Made by a program: the position numbers and the translations under genes
Notes under the pieces: model-generated
Told to the model about the DNA's origin: nothing
The model's input: only the letters and a program-made list of their open reading frames with translations
The model's database searches: none
Assembly (NCBI RefSeq): GCF_000424005.1
Contig: NZ_AUJB01000001.1
Span: 62,001 to 126,000 of the forward strand
Direction of reading: 5' to 3'
Source: Pseudobutyrivibrio ruminis CF1b
GTDB taxonomy: Bacteria > Bacillota > Clostridia > Lachnospirales > Lachnospiraceae
DNA: 64,000 bases
Shown: piece by piece, positions 54,459-62,757 of the stretch
Layout: every line of letters starts with the position of its first letter
How positions within the stretch are numbered: position 1 is the first letter of the stretch

Positions 54459-55679
54459 TTATGCTTCCGACTCCTTTTCTAAATATCCAAGAGAAAGCAA
54501 AATATAATACATCAATCCACCTACTGCATTAGAGCACTCACTACTATACCTACTAAAAATAATAATTGCTGCTCCAGTTAGTGCTGATATTACTGCAAAA
54601 TGATCTGCATCTTTTTTAAAGATCTTCAAAAAAGCATGTAATGGAAGTAGATAATATATTATTGTTCCAACTATTCCACCATAATAAAACAGTTTTGCAT
54701 ATGTAAAATAGTGAACATTATATTCAGTAACTAAAGCCGTCTCATCCGATATGAATCCATGCCCAAATATAGTCATCAATTTTGACTTATTAAACATATA
54801 TTCATAAATAAATGAGTAACCATTCGTTCGAGTAACATTAAAAGTCTTTCCTGCATACCCCGAATCTAGATATGCTTGTACGCCTTCTTTACTGAAAAAG
54901 ACTGCAAATCCAGGGTAAATTCTAATGAACACGAAATATCCGACCACTAAAATCACGCCCAAAACAACAGCTAAAACCAAGGACTTAAAAAACTGTTTTG
55001 ATAAGAGCATATACACAAAAAAAGCTAATACTAATTCAAAATAGTAAATTTTTAACTCTGCTATAGCAGCTGTAACCATTGCTAATAATATTACAGCAAA
55101 GAACATATGTATCTTAATCTTGTTTTTCAAGAATCCAGAAATAAAAACAATTGTACAAAGCAAAAGGAAGGCGTGTAAACATGTATTACTATAGCCAAAA
55201 TATGTACCAAATAAACCGCCAACATTATCCGCGTCACCCATTTTAAAATACTCAATCACGGAAAGTATTGTATGCAGAACCAACAATGAAAAAATAAATT
55301 TATAAATATTTTTCCTAATTACTTCTGCATCTAAAAATAAAATAGTTCCAGCAAACGCTGCATAACCAACTAAATATTGTCTAAAAAAGTACTCTGCGGC
55401 ATAAATATCCCTATGCACAAATGCTGTAAAAATAATATAACCCTGAAATAAAATAATAGGAATCGCCCATCTAGGAAGATGTATAATAGTTCTCTTGGCT
55501 GTTTCAAAAGTAACCATTCTGAATAAAACGCTAGCCATTGTTAAGTATGCAAGCACATATATAATGTATCTTGTAGCTTCTGGAAATCCTAACATCGATG
55601 AAAGGAAGTCCGCTATAAATGACATTACTATCATTGCTATCATTGTTATTTTTCCGAAATTTTTTACTTTTAAATACAT
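54459..55679 (-). CDS. Second Wzy/O-antigen-ligase-like membrane protein
   Basis: A 406-residue membrane protein with about eleven hydrophobic segments and a loop between residues ~285 and 330 (FNVTRTNGYSFIYEYMFNKS, then IFGHGFISDE and YNVHYFTYAKLFYYGGIVG). The pattern matches the polymerase/ligase superfamily, but the motifs are weaker than in the protein at 45027. It is possibly a polymerase for a second glycan or an inactive relative. It starts 14 bp after the GT2 gene. The 160 bp downstream, to the pyruvyltransferase fusion, hold no gene or clear terminator. Confidence 0.75.
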   Translation of the reverse strand: MYLKVKNFGKITMIAMIVMSFIADFLSSMLGFPEATRYIIYVLAYLTMASVLFRMVTFETAKRTIIHLPRWAIPIILFQGYIIFTAFVHRDIYAAEYFFRQYLVGYAAFAGTILFLDAEVIRKNIYKFIFSLLVLHTILSVIEYFKMGDADNVGGLFGTYFGYSNTCLHAFLLLCTIVFISGFLKNKIKIHMFFAVILLAMVTAAIAELKIYYFELVLAFFVYMLLSKQFFKSLVLAVVLGVILVVGYFVFIRIYPGFAVFFSKEGVQAYLDSGYAGKTFNVTRTNGYSFIYEYMFNKSKLMTIFGHGFISDETALVTEYNVHYFTYAKLFYYGGIVGTIIYYLLPLHAFLKIFKKDADHFAVISALTGAAIIIFSRYSSECSNAVGGLMYYILLSLGYLEKESEA

Positions 55680-55693
55680 AAATTATTCACCTA

Positions 55694-56701
55694 TTACGAC
55701 ACTTTCCCTAAAAGCATACATCCTAATATTAGCCTGTATTTCATAAAAACCATAAACACTCTTTGTTTAAACGGAAGCAACTTGTAAGGATATGTACTTT
55801 CTACTTCTCTCAACATCTTATCATTAAGAATTCTCTTGACAGCAATATAGTCTTTGTTAAATTCCTTTAGATTTGTTTCTTTTGAAATTCTTATAATCGC
55901 ATTACGAAGTCGCTTAATAAGAAATCTATTAAGTTCAAGCTTATAATCGCCTCTAGGATTAACTCCTAGAACTTCATTAATTTTATTGTACAACTTAATT
56001 TCGTTTTCAATGTCAAAATGTAATTTTGAATGTGTCATTGAATCCTCATTTTCACAATGTCGATACAATTCATCCATAACATATATAGCATTGTTACAAT
56101 GATTCAAATATTCTAGATTAAAAATCAAATCTTCAGAACCAATGACTCGTTCAGACATAAACGCCAAACCATTATCCTCTATAATACTCTTCTTATATAA
56201 GCCTCGCCATACAGCCGACCCATATAAATAATCTGCCTTATGATTTGGTTTAGATCCTACTTCTCCAACTAATAAATCCCAAATGTTATCTCTATTAAAG
56301 ATCTTAATCTCTCCAGTTTTAACTGGTATACTTTTTTCGTTGGTATGCAAACAATAAGCAATATCATATGTATCTGAAACTGATTCTATAAGTTTTTCAT
56401 ACATATCAGGCTCAACATAATCATCTGCATCACAAAAACCTAAGAATTCACCATTCGCTTTAGAAATACCATAATTGCGTGCAATTCCAGCACCCTCATT
56501 ATCTTTCGAATAAAACTTAACTCTTGAATCTTGCTTAGCGTACTCTTCGCATACTATAGCGCTTTTATCCTTTGATGAATCATTCACTAAAACAATCTCA
56601 ATATCTTTATAAGTCTGATTCAATAAACTCTCGATACATCTAGGCAAATATTTTTCAGCATTGTATACCGGTATAATAATAGAAATCAATTTTTCTTTCA
56701 C
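55694..56701 (-). CDS. Glycosyltransferase family 2
   Basis: A 335-residue GT-A enzyme: LISIIIPVYNAEKYLPRCIES, IVLVNDSSKDKSAIV, GAGIARNYGISKANG, FLGFCDADDYVEPD and RVIGSEDLIFNLEYL. The GTG at 56701 is chosen as start because GAGGA lies 7 nt ahead and the protein then begins directly before the first strand; an upstream TTG/ATG pair would overlap the ribosome site. It lies 27 bp after the free-standing FrhB-like gene. Confidence 0.92.
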   Translation of the reverse strand: MKEKLISIIIPVYNAEKYLPRCIESLLNQTYKDIEIVLVNDSSKDKSAIVCEEYAKQDSRVKFYSKDNEGAGIARNYGISKANGEFLGFCDADDYVEPDMYEKLIESVSDTYDIAYCLHTNEKSIPVKTGEIKIFNRDNIWDLLVGEVGSKPNHKADYLYGSAVWRGLYKKSIIEDNGLAFMSERVIGSEDLIFNLEYLNHCNNAIYVMDELYRHCENEDSMTHSKLHFDIENEIKLYNKINEVLGVNPRGDYKLELNRFLIKRLRNAIIRISKETNLKEFNKDYIAVKRILNDKMLREVESTYPYKLLPFKQRVFMVFMKYRLILGCMLLGKVS

Positions 56702-56728
56702 AAAAATGTCCTCGTACATCAAATTTTA

Positions 56729-57832
56729 TTAATGAACTAAGCCAAGCTTGATAAGCACAAGCTTTACGTCCTGCTTTAAACAATTTGATTTATATTGATT
56801 AAATATAATATGATTAAAACTCTTCTTTTTTATCAACTCAAAAAATGCGCTTCTATTTTTGCGTATACTCATAGGTCTTGATAACTGTTCATTATTATTA
56901 ACAGCATTCTCAACATCTACTGGGAGTAATTCAATATCAGCATTTTTTAACATTTGCTCTCCCTTTTCGGTCTGAACAACCATTAATGATACGCCTTTAC
57001 GAATCTCTTCTGCGTCAACTTTTGTTCCCCATGAGTCTCCAATAGTAATATCAGATATTCTTTCTCTAGAAGCATATTTGCATGAATAGCAATTTGATGT
57101 ATAGGTAAGACCATCTAAAAATGCAATTGTATATTTATCAGAAACACCTTTACATACAATTCCTTTATCATCGACTACTAACTGCATTTTTGTTTTTAAT
57201 CTAAATTTTATATCTTTTATAGTCTTTAATGATTTTGAGTATTGTTTTAAGAATAATTCTAAAATCTTAGGTGATGGTGTTCCATGGCAAATCAAATCAA
57301 CTGTATAAAGCCTATCTTGATACTGGGCACCAACATAGGCTTTTACTGCAGCAATTTGGCATGGTAATCCAATAAACAAGACTTTATTTCCAGCCTTTAA
57401 TACTTCCAATACTTTTGGATATATCCCCACTGGGTTGCTCTTAACGTATTTAGAACCGCCAAACTTTAGTGCCTGTTCATAATCATTAGTAATATCAAAA
57501 TAAAAATCTCCGTCCTTAAATAGACAGCTGCACACATAGCCTCCATCCTTAATGAACTGCTTGGCTAACGCCATTCCTATTCCGCCAGAAGGAGCTTTAC
57601 TTCTGTATTCATCATCCCTATTCCACCCCTGGTACCAAGAAATTGGTGAAATTTTTTCTGGGGTGTTATTCTGTGGGCACTTCTTATGACAAGCATTACA
57701 ATTAACACACTTATCCTCATCAATTACAGCATTATAAGAGACCATATTATCCTCAATATGAATGGCCTCTTTCTTACATACATCTATACATAACATGCAT
57801 CCAGCACATTTATCAATATCACAAACCGTCAT
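56729..57832 (-). CDS. FrhB-like iron-sulfur flavoprotein (F420 hydrogenase/dehydrogenase beta subunit family)
   Basis: A 367-residue cytosolic redox protein. Residues 1-52 carry two 4Fe-4S sites (CAGCMLCIDVCKK and CVNCNACHKKCP). The FrhB-type domain follows: APSGGIGMALAKQFI, LFIGLPCQIAAVKAYVG, VDLICHGTPSPKILE, SCKYASRERISDITIGDSWG. Family members reduce or oxidise F420 or flavin-linked substrates; relatives in polysaccharide loci have no settled reaction, and Lachnospiraceae are not known as F420 producers. It is a paralogue of the C-terminal half of the protein at 52078. A GGGAG site precedes the ATG. Confidence 0.9.
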   Translation of the reverse strand: MTVCDIDKCAGCMLCIDVCKKEAIHIEDNMVSYNAVIDEDKCVNCNACHKKCPQNNTPEKISPISWYQGWNRDDEYRSKAPSGGIGMALAKQFIKDGGYVCSCLFKDGDFYFDITNDYEQALKFGGSKYVKSNPVGIYPKVLEVLKAGNKVLFIGLPCQIAAVKAYVGAQYQDRLYTVDLICHGTPSPKILELFLKQYSKSLKTIKDIKFRLKTKMQLVVDDKGIVCKGVSDKYTIAFLDGLTYTSNCYSCKYASRERISDITIGDSWGTKVDAEEIRKGVSLMVVQTEKGEQMLKNADIELLPVDVENAVNNNEQLSRPMSIRKNRSAFFELIKKKSFNHIIFNQYKSNCLKQDVKLVLIKLGLVH

Positions 57833-57870
57833 TAAAATGCTCCCTATATAAAATCCTTCGACTATAGCTA

Positions 57871-57901
57871 GAAAGAATACTTAAAACCTAAGTATTCTTT
57901 C
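57871..57901 (-). terminator. Hairpin between the radical SAM and FrhB-like genes
   Basis: A perfect 13-bp stem, GAAAGAATACTTA (57871-57883) with 57889-57901, and a 5-nt loop. On the minus strand only a short CTTTC tail follows, so it is a weak terminator or an RNA-processing or stabilising element in the 92-bp gap after the radical SAM gene. Confidence 0.5.
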
Positions 57902-57924
57902 CATAGCAAGTCTATATAATATAA

Positions 57925-59097
57925 TTATTTGTTCATCTGTGCTGCGATATCAGCATCTACGATTTCTTCACCAGTCTTATCCTTAAGCTGCTCCATTGAA
58001 GCTGCTGAAAGACCGTTGTTTACTGTAGCACACATATCACATGTAGAGCACTTATCAAGATCTTCCTTTGAAACCTTACCATCGCGGAGATCACGAACGA
58101 TCTTGTTCTCATACATGCTGTACTTCTTCTTTGTCCAGAACTTAGCCTTGTGACGGATTACCCACCAGAGTGGTACCCAAATGTACTTGTGCATTGCTGG
58201 TGAAACTGAACCAATCATCCAGCAATCTCTGTCACAGCATCTAACCTTTGAACGAACCTTTTCTGCCTCTGGAGAATTCCAAAGCTCATCCCATGTCTGG
58301 TTGTTAAGGTTACCCATAACCTCTTTATCCTTTGTACCGTTACATGGCATTACATCACCGTATGGATCGATGAAGAATGTATCAAATGACATATCACATG
58401 GAAGAAGTCTCTTCTGACCATAAATGTAGTTGATAAGTCCGTGGTTGAAGTAAGCTCTGAACCACTTCTTAGGGCTCTTGCTTGCAAGAAGCTCGTTAAC
58501 AAGGTTCTCAAAGTTCTGAGCAACCATTGGACGATCCTTGATAATGTTCTTTGCCTCTACGAAATAGAAGCTGTTGTGAAGAGATGCTGTAGCAAACTCC
58601 ATACCCATCTCATCTGAAAGCTTGTAAAGAGGTACAAGATCTGGAGCGTTCATATCCTGAACTGTCATACCAAATCCAACGTCTGTCATACCCATCTCGC
58701 GAAGTTTCTTAAGTGTCTGGTAACCTCTCTGGAAACCATTATCAAGACCTCTGATCTTGTTATTTGTCTCCTCAAGTCCCTCGATTGAAATACGAATACC
58801 AATCTGTGGGAACTCCTTACAAAGATCTACGATACGGTCTGTGAAGAAACCGTTTGTAGAAATAACGATACGATCTGACTTCTTATAAAGCTCACGTACG
58901 ATATCCTTGATATCTGTTCTGATGAAAGGCTCACCGCCTGTGATGTTTGTAAAGTACATCTTAGGAAGCTTCTTGATTGTCTCGATTGAAATCTCTTCCT
59001 CAGGCTTAGATGGTGCCTTGTATCTGTTGCACATAGAGCAACGTGCGTTACATCTGTAAGTTACGATTACGGTTCCGTTTAATTTCTTCTCAGCCAT
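57925..59097 (-). CDS. Radical SAM protein with SPASM-like C-terminal domain
   Basis: A 390-residue cytosolic enzyme. The SAM-binding cluster motif is CNARCSMC near residue 14, followed by TNITGGEPFIRTDI and VISTNGFFTDRI. The C-terminal part has SPASM-like cysteines: CDMSFDTFFIDPYGDVMPC, then RCCDRDCW and CSTCDMC, enough for one or two auxiliary clusters. SPASM proteins modify peptides or, in aminoglycoside-type pathways, oxidise or dehydrate sugars. In this setting, beside pyruvyltransferases and FrhB-like proteins, sugar oxidation or epimerisation is a reasonable guess. Codon use is more balanced and GC-richer than its flanks. GGAG lies 7-8 nt before the ATG. Confidence 0.92.
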   Translation of the reverse strand: MAEKKLNGTVIVTYRCNARCSMCNRYKAPSKPEEEISIETIKKLPKMYFTNITGGEPFIRTDIKDIVRELYKKSDRIVISTNGFFTDRIVDLCKEFPQIGIRISIEGLEETNNKIRGLDNGFQRGYQTLKKLREMGMTDVGFGMTVQDMNAPDLVPLYKLSDEMGMEFATASLHNSFYFVEAKNIIKDRPMVAQNFENLVNELLASKSPKKWFRAYFNHGLINYIYGQKRLLPCDMSFDTFFIDPYGDVMPCNGTKDKEVMGNLNNQTWDELWNSPEAEKVRSKVRCCDRDCWMIGSVSPAMHKYIWVPLWWVIRHKAKFWTKKKYSMYENKIVRDLRDGKVSKEDLDKCSTCDMCATVNNGLSAASMEQLKDKTGEEIVDADIAAQMNK

Positions 59098-59108
59098 TTT
59101 TTAACTCC

Positions 59109-60317
59109 TTATACTTCATAAATCTTTAATAATTTCTCTAAATATTCATCAATTGTATCAAAGCTAAGCTCTTTACAATTGTTGTGCATTGTTTTTGCTT
59201 TGTTATCATCCTGCCAAATTGTGTGGATAGCGTCGCAAAGCTGATCTACATCTCCGCTTTCATATAAAAGACCAGTCTCACCTACCTTGATAAGCTCTGG
59301 GATTCCACCGATATTTGCACCAATTACTGGTGTTCCATACATCTGTGACTCCATAACAGAGAATGGGCAGTTCTCATACCACTCTGATGAGTATACTGAC
59401 ATCTTAGCCTTGCGAATAAGATTTGCCAAATCATCTCCACTCTGGAAACCTACATTCTTGATGTTATCAACACCATTAAGTAAATCCTCAAGAGGTCCTT
59501 TACCTGCGAAAATGAAGTTTACCTCAGGCATTCTCTTTGCTGCCTCGATAAGGGTACGAATACCCTTTTCCTCTGAATATCTACCGAAGTAAAGAACATA
59601 ATCTTCCTTTTCAGCCTCTACCCAAGGAATAGACTCAATAAAGTTGTGAATAGCAACTGTCTTTTTAGCAAAAAGAGGATTGCTATCAAGCTTGCTCTTC
59701 ATGAACTCACTACAGCAGATAAACTTATCAATGTATTTGTATGTTCCCTTGAGCTTCCAGAATGTAGCCTCAAGTGTACCGATAAAGCTCTTAGCTGTGC
59801 TTCCGTGAATACATTTGCCTTTTGTACAATTCATGAATTTACCAGATAAACACTTTTCACAGTTTTCATGAGTGTTTGGATTGTTGCACATATGATTAGG
59901 GCAAACAAGCTGATAATCATGGGCTGTAAATACGATTCTGCAATCATGCCCTGTCTGCTTTCTCCATTTAACAATCTCTAAAATCATAGATGGTGTGAGC
60001 TGATAATTGAAATTGTTCAAATGAATAACATCTGGCTGAAAATCATCCAAAACTAATCTAATCTTCTGACGTGCCTCCTTAGAATAAATAGTCTTCAAAG
60101 GATATGTCATCTTTTCAAACTTACTAGCGTCATGAAAATCCATATCTGATGTATAAGCATTCACTCTGTTGCCAACGCAACGACCTTCATGCTCCATACC
60201 GAAATACTGAACTTCATGTCCCTTAGCCATTAAAGCTTCTCCAAGCTTGAAGATATATGTTTCTGAACCCCCGTTAGGGTACAGAAATTTGTTAACCATA
60301 AGTACTTTCATAATCAT
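59109..60317 (-). CDS. Glycosyltransferase family 4
   Basis: A 402-residue GT-B enzyme: KVLMVNKFLYPNGGSETYIF, then HDYQLVCPNHMCNNPNTHEN with a Cys-rich insert typical of one GT4 subgroup (CEKCLSGKFMNCTKGKC), YVLYFGRYSEEKGIRTLIEA and the E-x7-E region CPFSVMESQMYGTPV. The first ATG (60317) and a second two codons in (60311) are both possible; AGGGAG lies 4 or 10 nt ahead. It starts just after the GT gene at 60330 and leads into the radical SAM gene (11 bp), with the same GC-richer look. Confidence 0.92.
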   Translation of the reverse strand: MIMKVLMVNKFLYPNGGSETYIFKLGEALMAKGHEVQYFGMEHEGRCVGNRVNAYTSDMDFHDASKFEKMTYPLKTIYSKEARQKIRLVLDDFQPDVIHLNNFNYQLTPSMILEIVKWRKQTGHDCRIVFTAHDYQLVCPNHMCNNPNTHENCEKCLSGKFMNCTKGKCIHGSTAKSFIGTLEATFWKLKGTYKYIDKFICCSEFMKSKLDSNPLFAKKTVAIHNFIESIPWVEAEKEDYVLYFGRYSEEKGIRTLIEAAKRMPEVNFIFAGKGPLEDLLNGVDNIKNVGFQSGDDLANLIRKAKMSVYSSEWYENCPFSVMESQMYGTPVIGANIGGIPELIKVGETGLLYESGDVDQLCDAIHTIWQDDNKAKTMHNNCKELSFDTIDEYLEKLLKIYEV

Positions 60318-60329
60318 AATTCTCCCTAT

Positions 60330-61349
60330 TTATTTAAGATAGGCTGCAACATTTTTGCCCATTGCATATCGTGAAAATTTATCAATAAATGTTTCTCTAG
60401 CGCTTTTTCCTATACTATTTTGAGTATCGCCTTGAAGATGTTCGTTTATGATATGGCGTGTTTGTTCAACATCTTTATTAATTAAAATAGCATCGACTTT
60501 ATCTGTAACATACATTTCCGATAATGTGCTTGGATGTGTAACAAATATAGTTTTAGCTAAAGACATTGCAGTCAACAAGACAGTGTCACCCGAACAAATT
60601 GTCACGTCATCTATAGGGATAATCAGTGCAGCACAATTGCTAATCCAAGGATACTGCTCTTCTCCACTTACATCATTAATAAGTGTCACGTTTTTAGGTA
60701 AATCCTGTCTCTTATATTCATCAGAAATAATGACTAAATCTGTTTCGATTTCTCGCCATACATCAACAAGAAAATCATAATCCCTATTCGATCTACCAAT
60801 AGATAAAACATACTTATCTGAAGGAGCTCGATTTGGAAATTCCAAATTGCCATACTGGTCCATTTTATCGTCAATTCCAAATGGTGCAACTACAAATTTT
60901 TCAATTGGAATATTAAACTCTTCCGATGTTATTTTTGCATAGTTTGGAGATGGGACATGAAGATAATCAATATACTCTGTGCAAATACATTTTTTCATGT
61001 ACCATTTGTATATTTTACCCACAAACCCACTTTTTTTCTTGTATGTAAAATTCACCGCAAAAACTTTGTTGACTTTTTTTACATGGAATAAAGCACACCA
61101 AAAACAAAAGTTTAACGCATAAAATTGCTGCCATCCCACCAAATAATCATATTCTTTTCTGTGTCGAAAAATTGTAAATGGAACACTAAAATACTTAAAA
61201 TATCTTCCCAAATTACTAAATCGACTAGTTCTACCACCATTAGATATAACTGAGTAACATTCAATATCCACACCCTCAGATCTTATGGCGTTTATAAATT
61301 CATTCAATTCTTCTTTTACACAATCAGCAAGAACCAGATTTCTACCCAT
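60330..61349 (-). CDS. Putative GT-B glycosyltransferase
   Basis: A 339-residue soluble protein with a GT-B-like layout: a variable N-terminal half with aromatic- and Lys-rich segments (FTYKKKSGFVGKIYKWYMK) that could touch the membrane, then FVVAPFGIDDKMDQYG, YVLSIGRSNRDYDFLVDVW, the nucleotide-sugar side CAALIIPIDDVTICSGDTVLLTAMSLA, and a tail. It resembles GT4 enzymes but lacks the classic E-x7-E, showing D-x(n)-D/T in its place. The ATG at 61349 is preferred over a preceding TTG, with AGAGGA upstream. Activity is likely but specificity unknown. Confidence 0.8.
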   Translation of the reverse strand: MGRNLVLADCVKEELNEFINAIRSEGVDIECYSVISNGGRTSRFSNLGRYFKYFSVPFTIFRHRKEYDYLVGWQQFYALNFCFWCALFHVKKVNKVFAVNFTYKKKSGFVGKIYKWYMKKCICTEYIDYLHVPSPNYAKITSEEFNIPIEKFVVAPFGIDDKMDQYGNLEFPNRAPSDKYVLSIGRSNRDYDFLVDVWREIETDLVIISDEYKRQDLPKNVTLINDVSGEEQYPWISNCAALIIPIDDVTICSGDTVLLTAMSLAKTIFVTHPSTLSEMYVTDKVDAILINKDVEQTRHIINEHLQGDTQNSIGKSARETFIDKFSRYAMGKNVAAYLK

Positions 61350-61385
61350 CAAAAATATCCTCTCTGCAATTTCGTAAATTATTAA

Positions 61386-62489
61386 TTATTCTTCAATAAT
61401 CTTTTTCAGTATATCTAAGCTTTCTTTTCTCTGCTCGGCAATAATTTTATTAACACTTGAGAAATCAATTTTTTTCATAGCCAAATCTAAATCATTCTCA
61501 TCTCTAAGAATTCTATCAGTGAGACCAGTTAATTCAAGGATACTCATATTTCTTGTACCAGTCTTATTATTTGGTAATATTTCCACAAATGGTGTATTAA
61601 AATTGATTGCAAAAGCTGTTCCATGGAACGAATCAGTAATTACGCATTCAGCATTGTCGAAATATGAAAGGAACTCTCCCATATTGAAACAAATTTTAAG
61701 TTTTCCAGGCATTCTAATATAATGAAATGCCGCACCAATTCTAATGATTGGCAATCCAGTCTTTTCACTAAGCTTTAAGGCATACTCACCAAGCTTTTCA
61801 TCATTATTAATCTGATAAATAAGAATATATTTCTTTTTTGAGATTGGCTTAAAATATTTCTGCCAATGACTTCTATCTAATAGTAATGTTGGGTCTAAAA
61901 CCTGATTCACATCAAATCCCATTGACTTTACAATTTCAGCCGCACTATTTTCCCTTACAGTAATATGACTATATCTTTTCAAGTTATTTTTATAAAACTG
62001 AAAAACCTTATCTGTCATTTCAGTTCTACCAAAACTAGATGCATATGATATCACCTTGTCAGAACCATCTGTAAAACTCAAGAAATATGTATCATCATAT
62101 TCTCCATTCTCAACTGGTCCCCAAACCTGATCACTACCAGTCATAAAGACATCAGCGCGAGGTTTGTCGTTCATCAATTCAGCTTTATCTGAATATCGTT
62201 TACTCATATGTAATAGTCTCTCACGCTCTTTTTCAAAGCCTCTACCTGCGATACAGCTCTGAGGTTGTCTTAAAAGCAAATAAATAAATCTCTTAATCGG
62301 ATTACTATTCCACTCTGGCTTTCTTTTAATTGAAAACTTCTCACGGTTTTTATAATGCTCATCGTATCTAATGTAATCAATTATCTCAGCTTCATGGCCC
62401 AACGACTCGATTACATCCTGAGTCGCAAGCGCTTGAAGTAATGAGCCGTAATTGATAATTGCATGTCTTGTAATTACACCTATTTTCAT
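61386..62489 (-). CDS. Polysaccharide pyruvyltransferase family protein
   Basis: A 367-residue protein of the polysaccharide pyruvyl transferase family: GVITRHAIINYGSLLQALATQ, ADVFMTGSDQVWGP, VLDPTLLLDRSHW and AECVITDSFHGTAFAINF. The family uses phosphoenolpyruvate to form pyruvyl ketals on sugars; some members act as glycosyltransferase-like enzymes instead. It is a free-standing counterpart of the N-terminal half of the fusion at 52078. A good promoter and a dyad lie 50-90 bp upstream, so it begins a transcript. The ribosome site AGGAG is unusually far (about 15 nt) from the ATG, but the start is fixed by the family's N-terminal motif. Confidence 0.92.
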   Translation of the reverse strand: MKIGVITRHAIINYGSLLQALATQDVIESLGHEAEIIDYIRYDEHYKNREKFSIKRKPEWNSNPIKRFIYLLLRQPQSCIAGRGFEKERERLLHMSKRYSDKAELMNDKPRADVFMTGSDQVWGPVENGEYDDTYFLSFTDGSDKVISYASSFGRTEMTDKVFQFYKNNLKRYSHITVRENSAAEIVKSMGFDVNQVLDPTLLLDRSHWQKYFKPISKKKYILIYQINNDEKLGEYALKLSEKTGLPIIRIGAAFHYIRMPGKLKICFNMGEFLSYFDNAECVITDSFHGTAFAINFNTPFVEILPNNKTGTRNMSILELTGLTDRILRDENDLDLAMKKIDFSSVNKIIAEQRKESLDILKKIIEE

Positions 62490-62541
62490 ATAATAAATAT
62501 AAATCTCCTATTTTTTTGCAGACTCGTAGTCATACTCGAAA

Positions 62542-62571
62542 ATTATACATCCTTACAATAAGTGTTGACAA
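62542..62571 (-). promoter_or_regulatory. Promoter of the distal polysaccharide operon
   Basis: On the minus strand, -35 TTGTCA (62566-62571), an 18-bp spacer and consensus -10 TATAAT (62542-62547). The start codon at 62489 is about 50 nt downstream. Confidence 0.65.
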
Positions 62572-62578
62572 TTATTGT
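62555..62578. promoter_or_regulatory. Dyad over the -35 region of the distal promoter
   Basis: A perfect inverted repeat ACAATAA - 10 bp - TTATTGT (62555-62561 and 62572-62578) that spans the -35 box. It is a candidate operator, but the AT content makes chance more likely than for longer dyads. Confidence 0.4.
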
Positions 62579-62703
62579 TTAACACAAATATTTTGTCTAT
62601 TATCTTGATATCTTATGTTACTTTTCACAATTTGTTCATAAATATTCATACTACTATATATAGACAGCTGTTTTAGCATACTCTTTTTGCATTTAAGCAT
62701 TTT

Positions 62704-62730
62704 TTAAGGGCGTCAAAGTGACGCCCTTAA
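62704..62730. terminator. Stable GC-rich hairpin after the distal acyltransferase gene
   Basis: A perfect 12-bp stem, TTAAGGGCGTCA (62704-62715) with 62719-62730, and a 3-nt loop. It lies 27 bp after the acyltransferase stop. The minus-strand side has A rather than T after the stem, so it lacks the usual U tail; it may be a weak terminator or a mRNA-stabilising stem. Confidence 0.5.
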
Positions 62731-62757
62731 TACAAGTATATTATATTCCCGATACAA

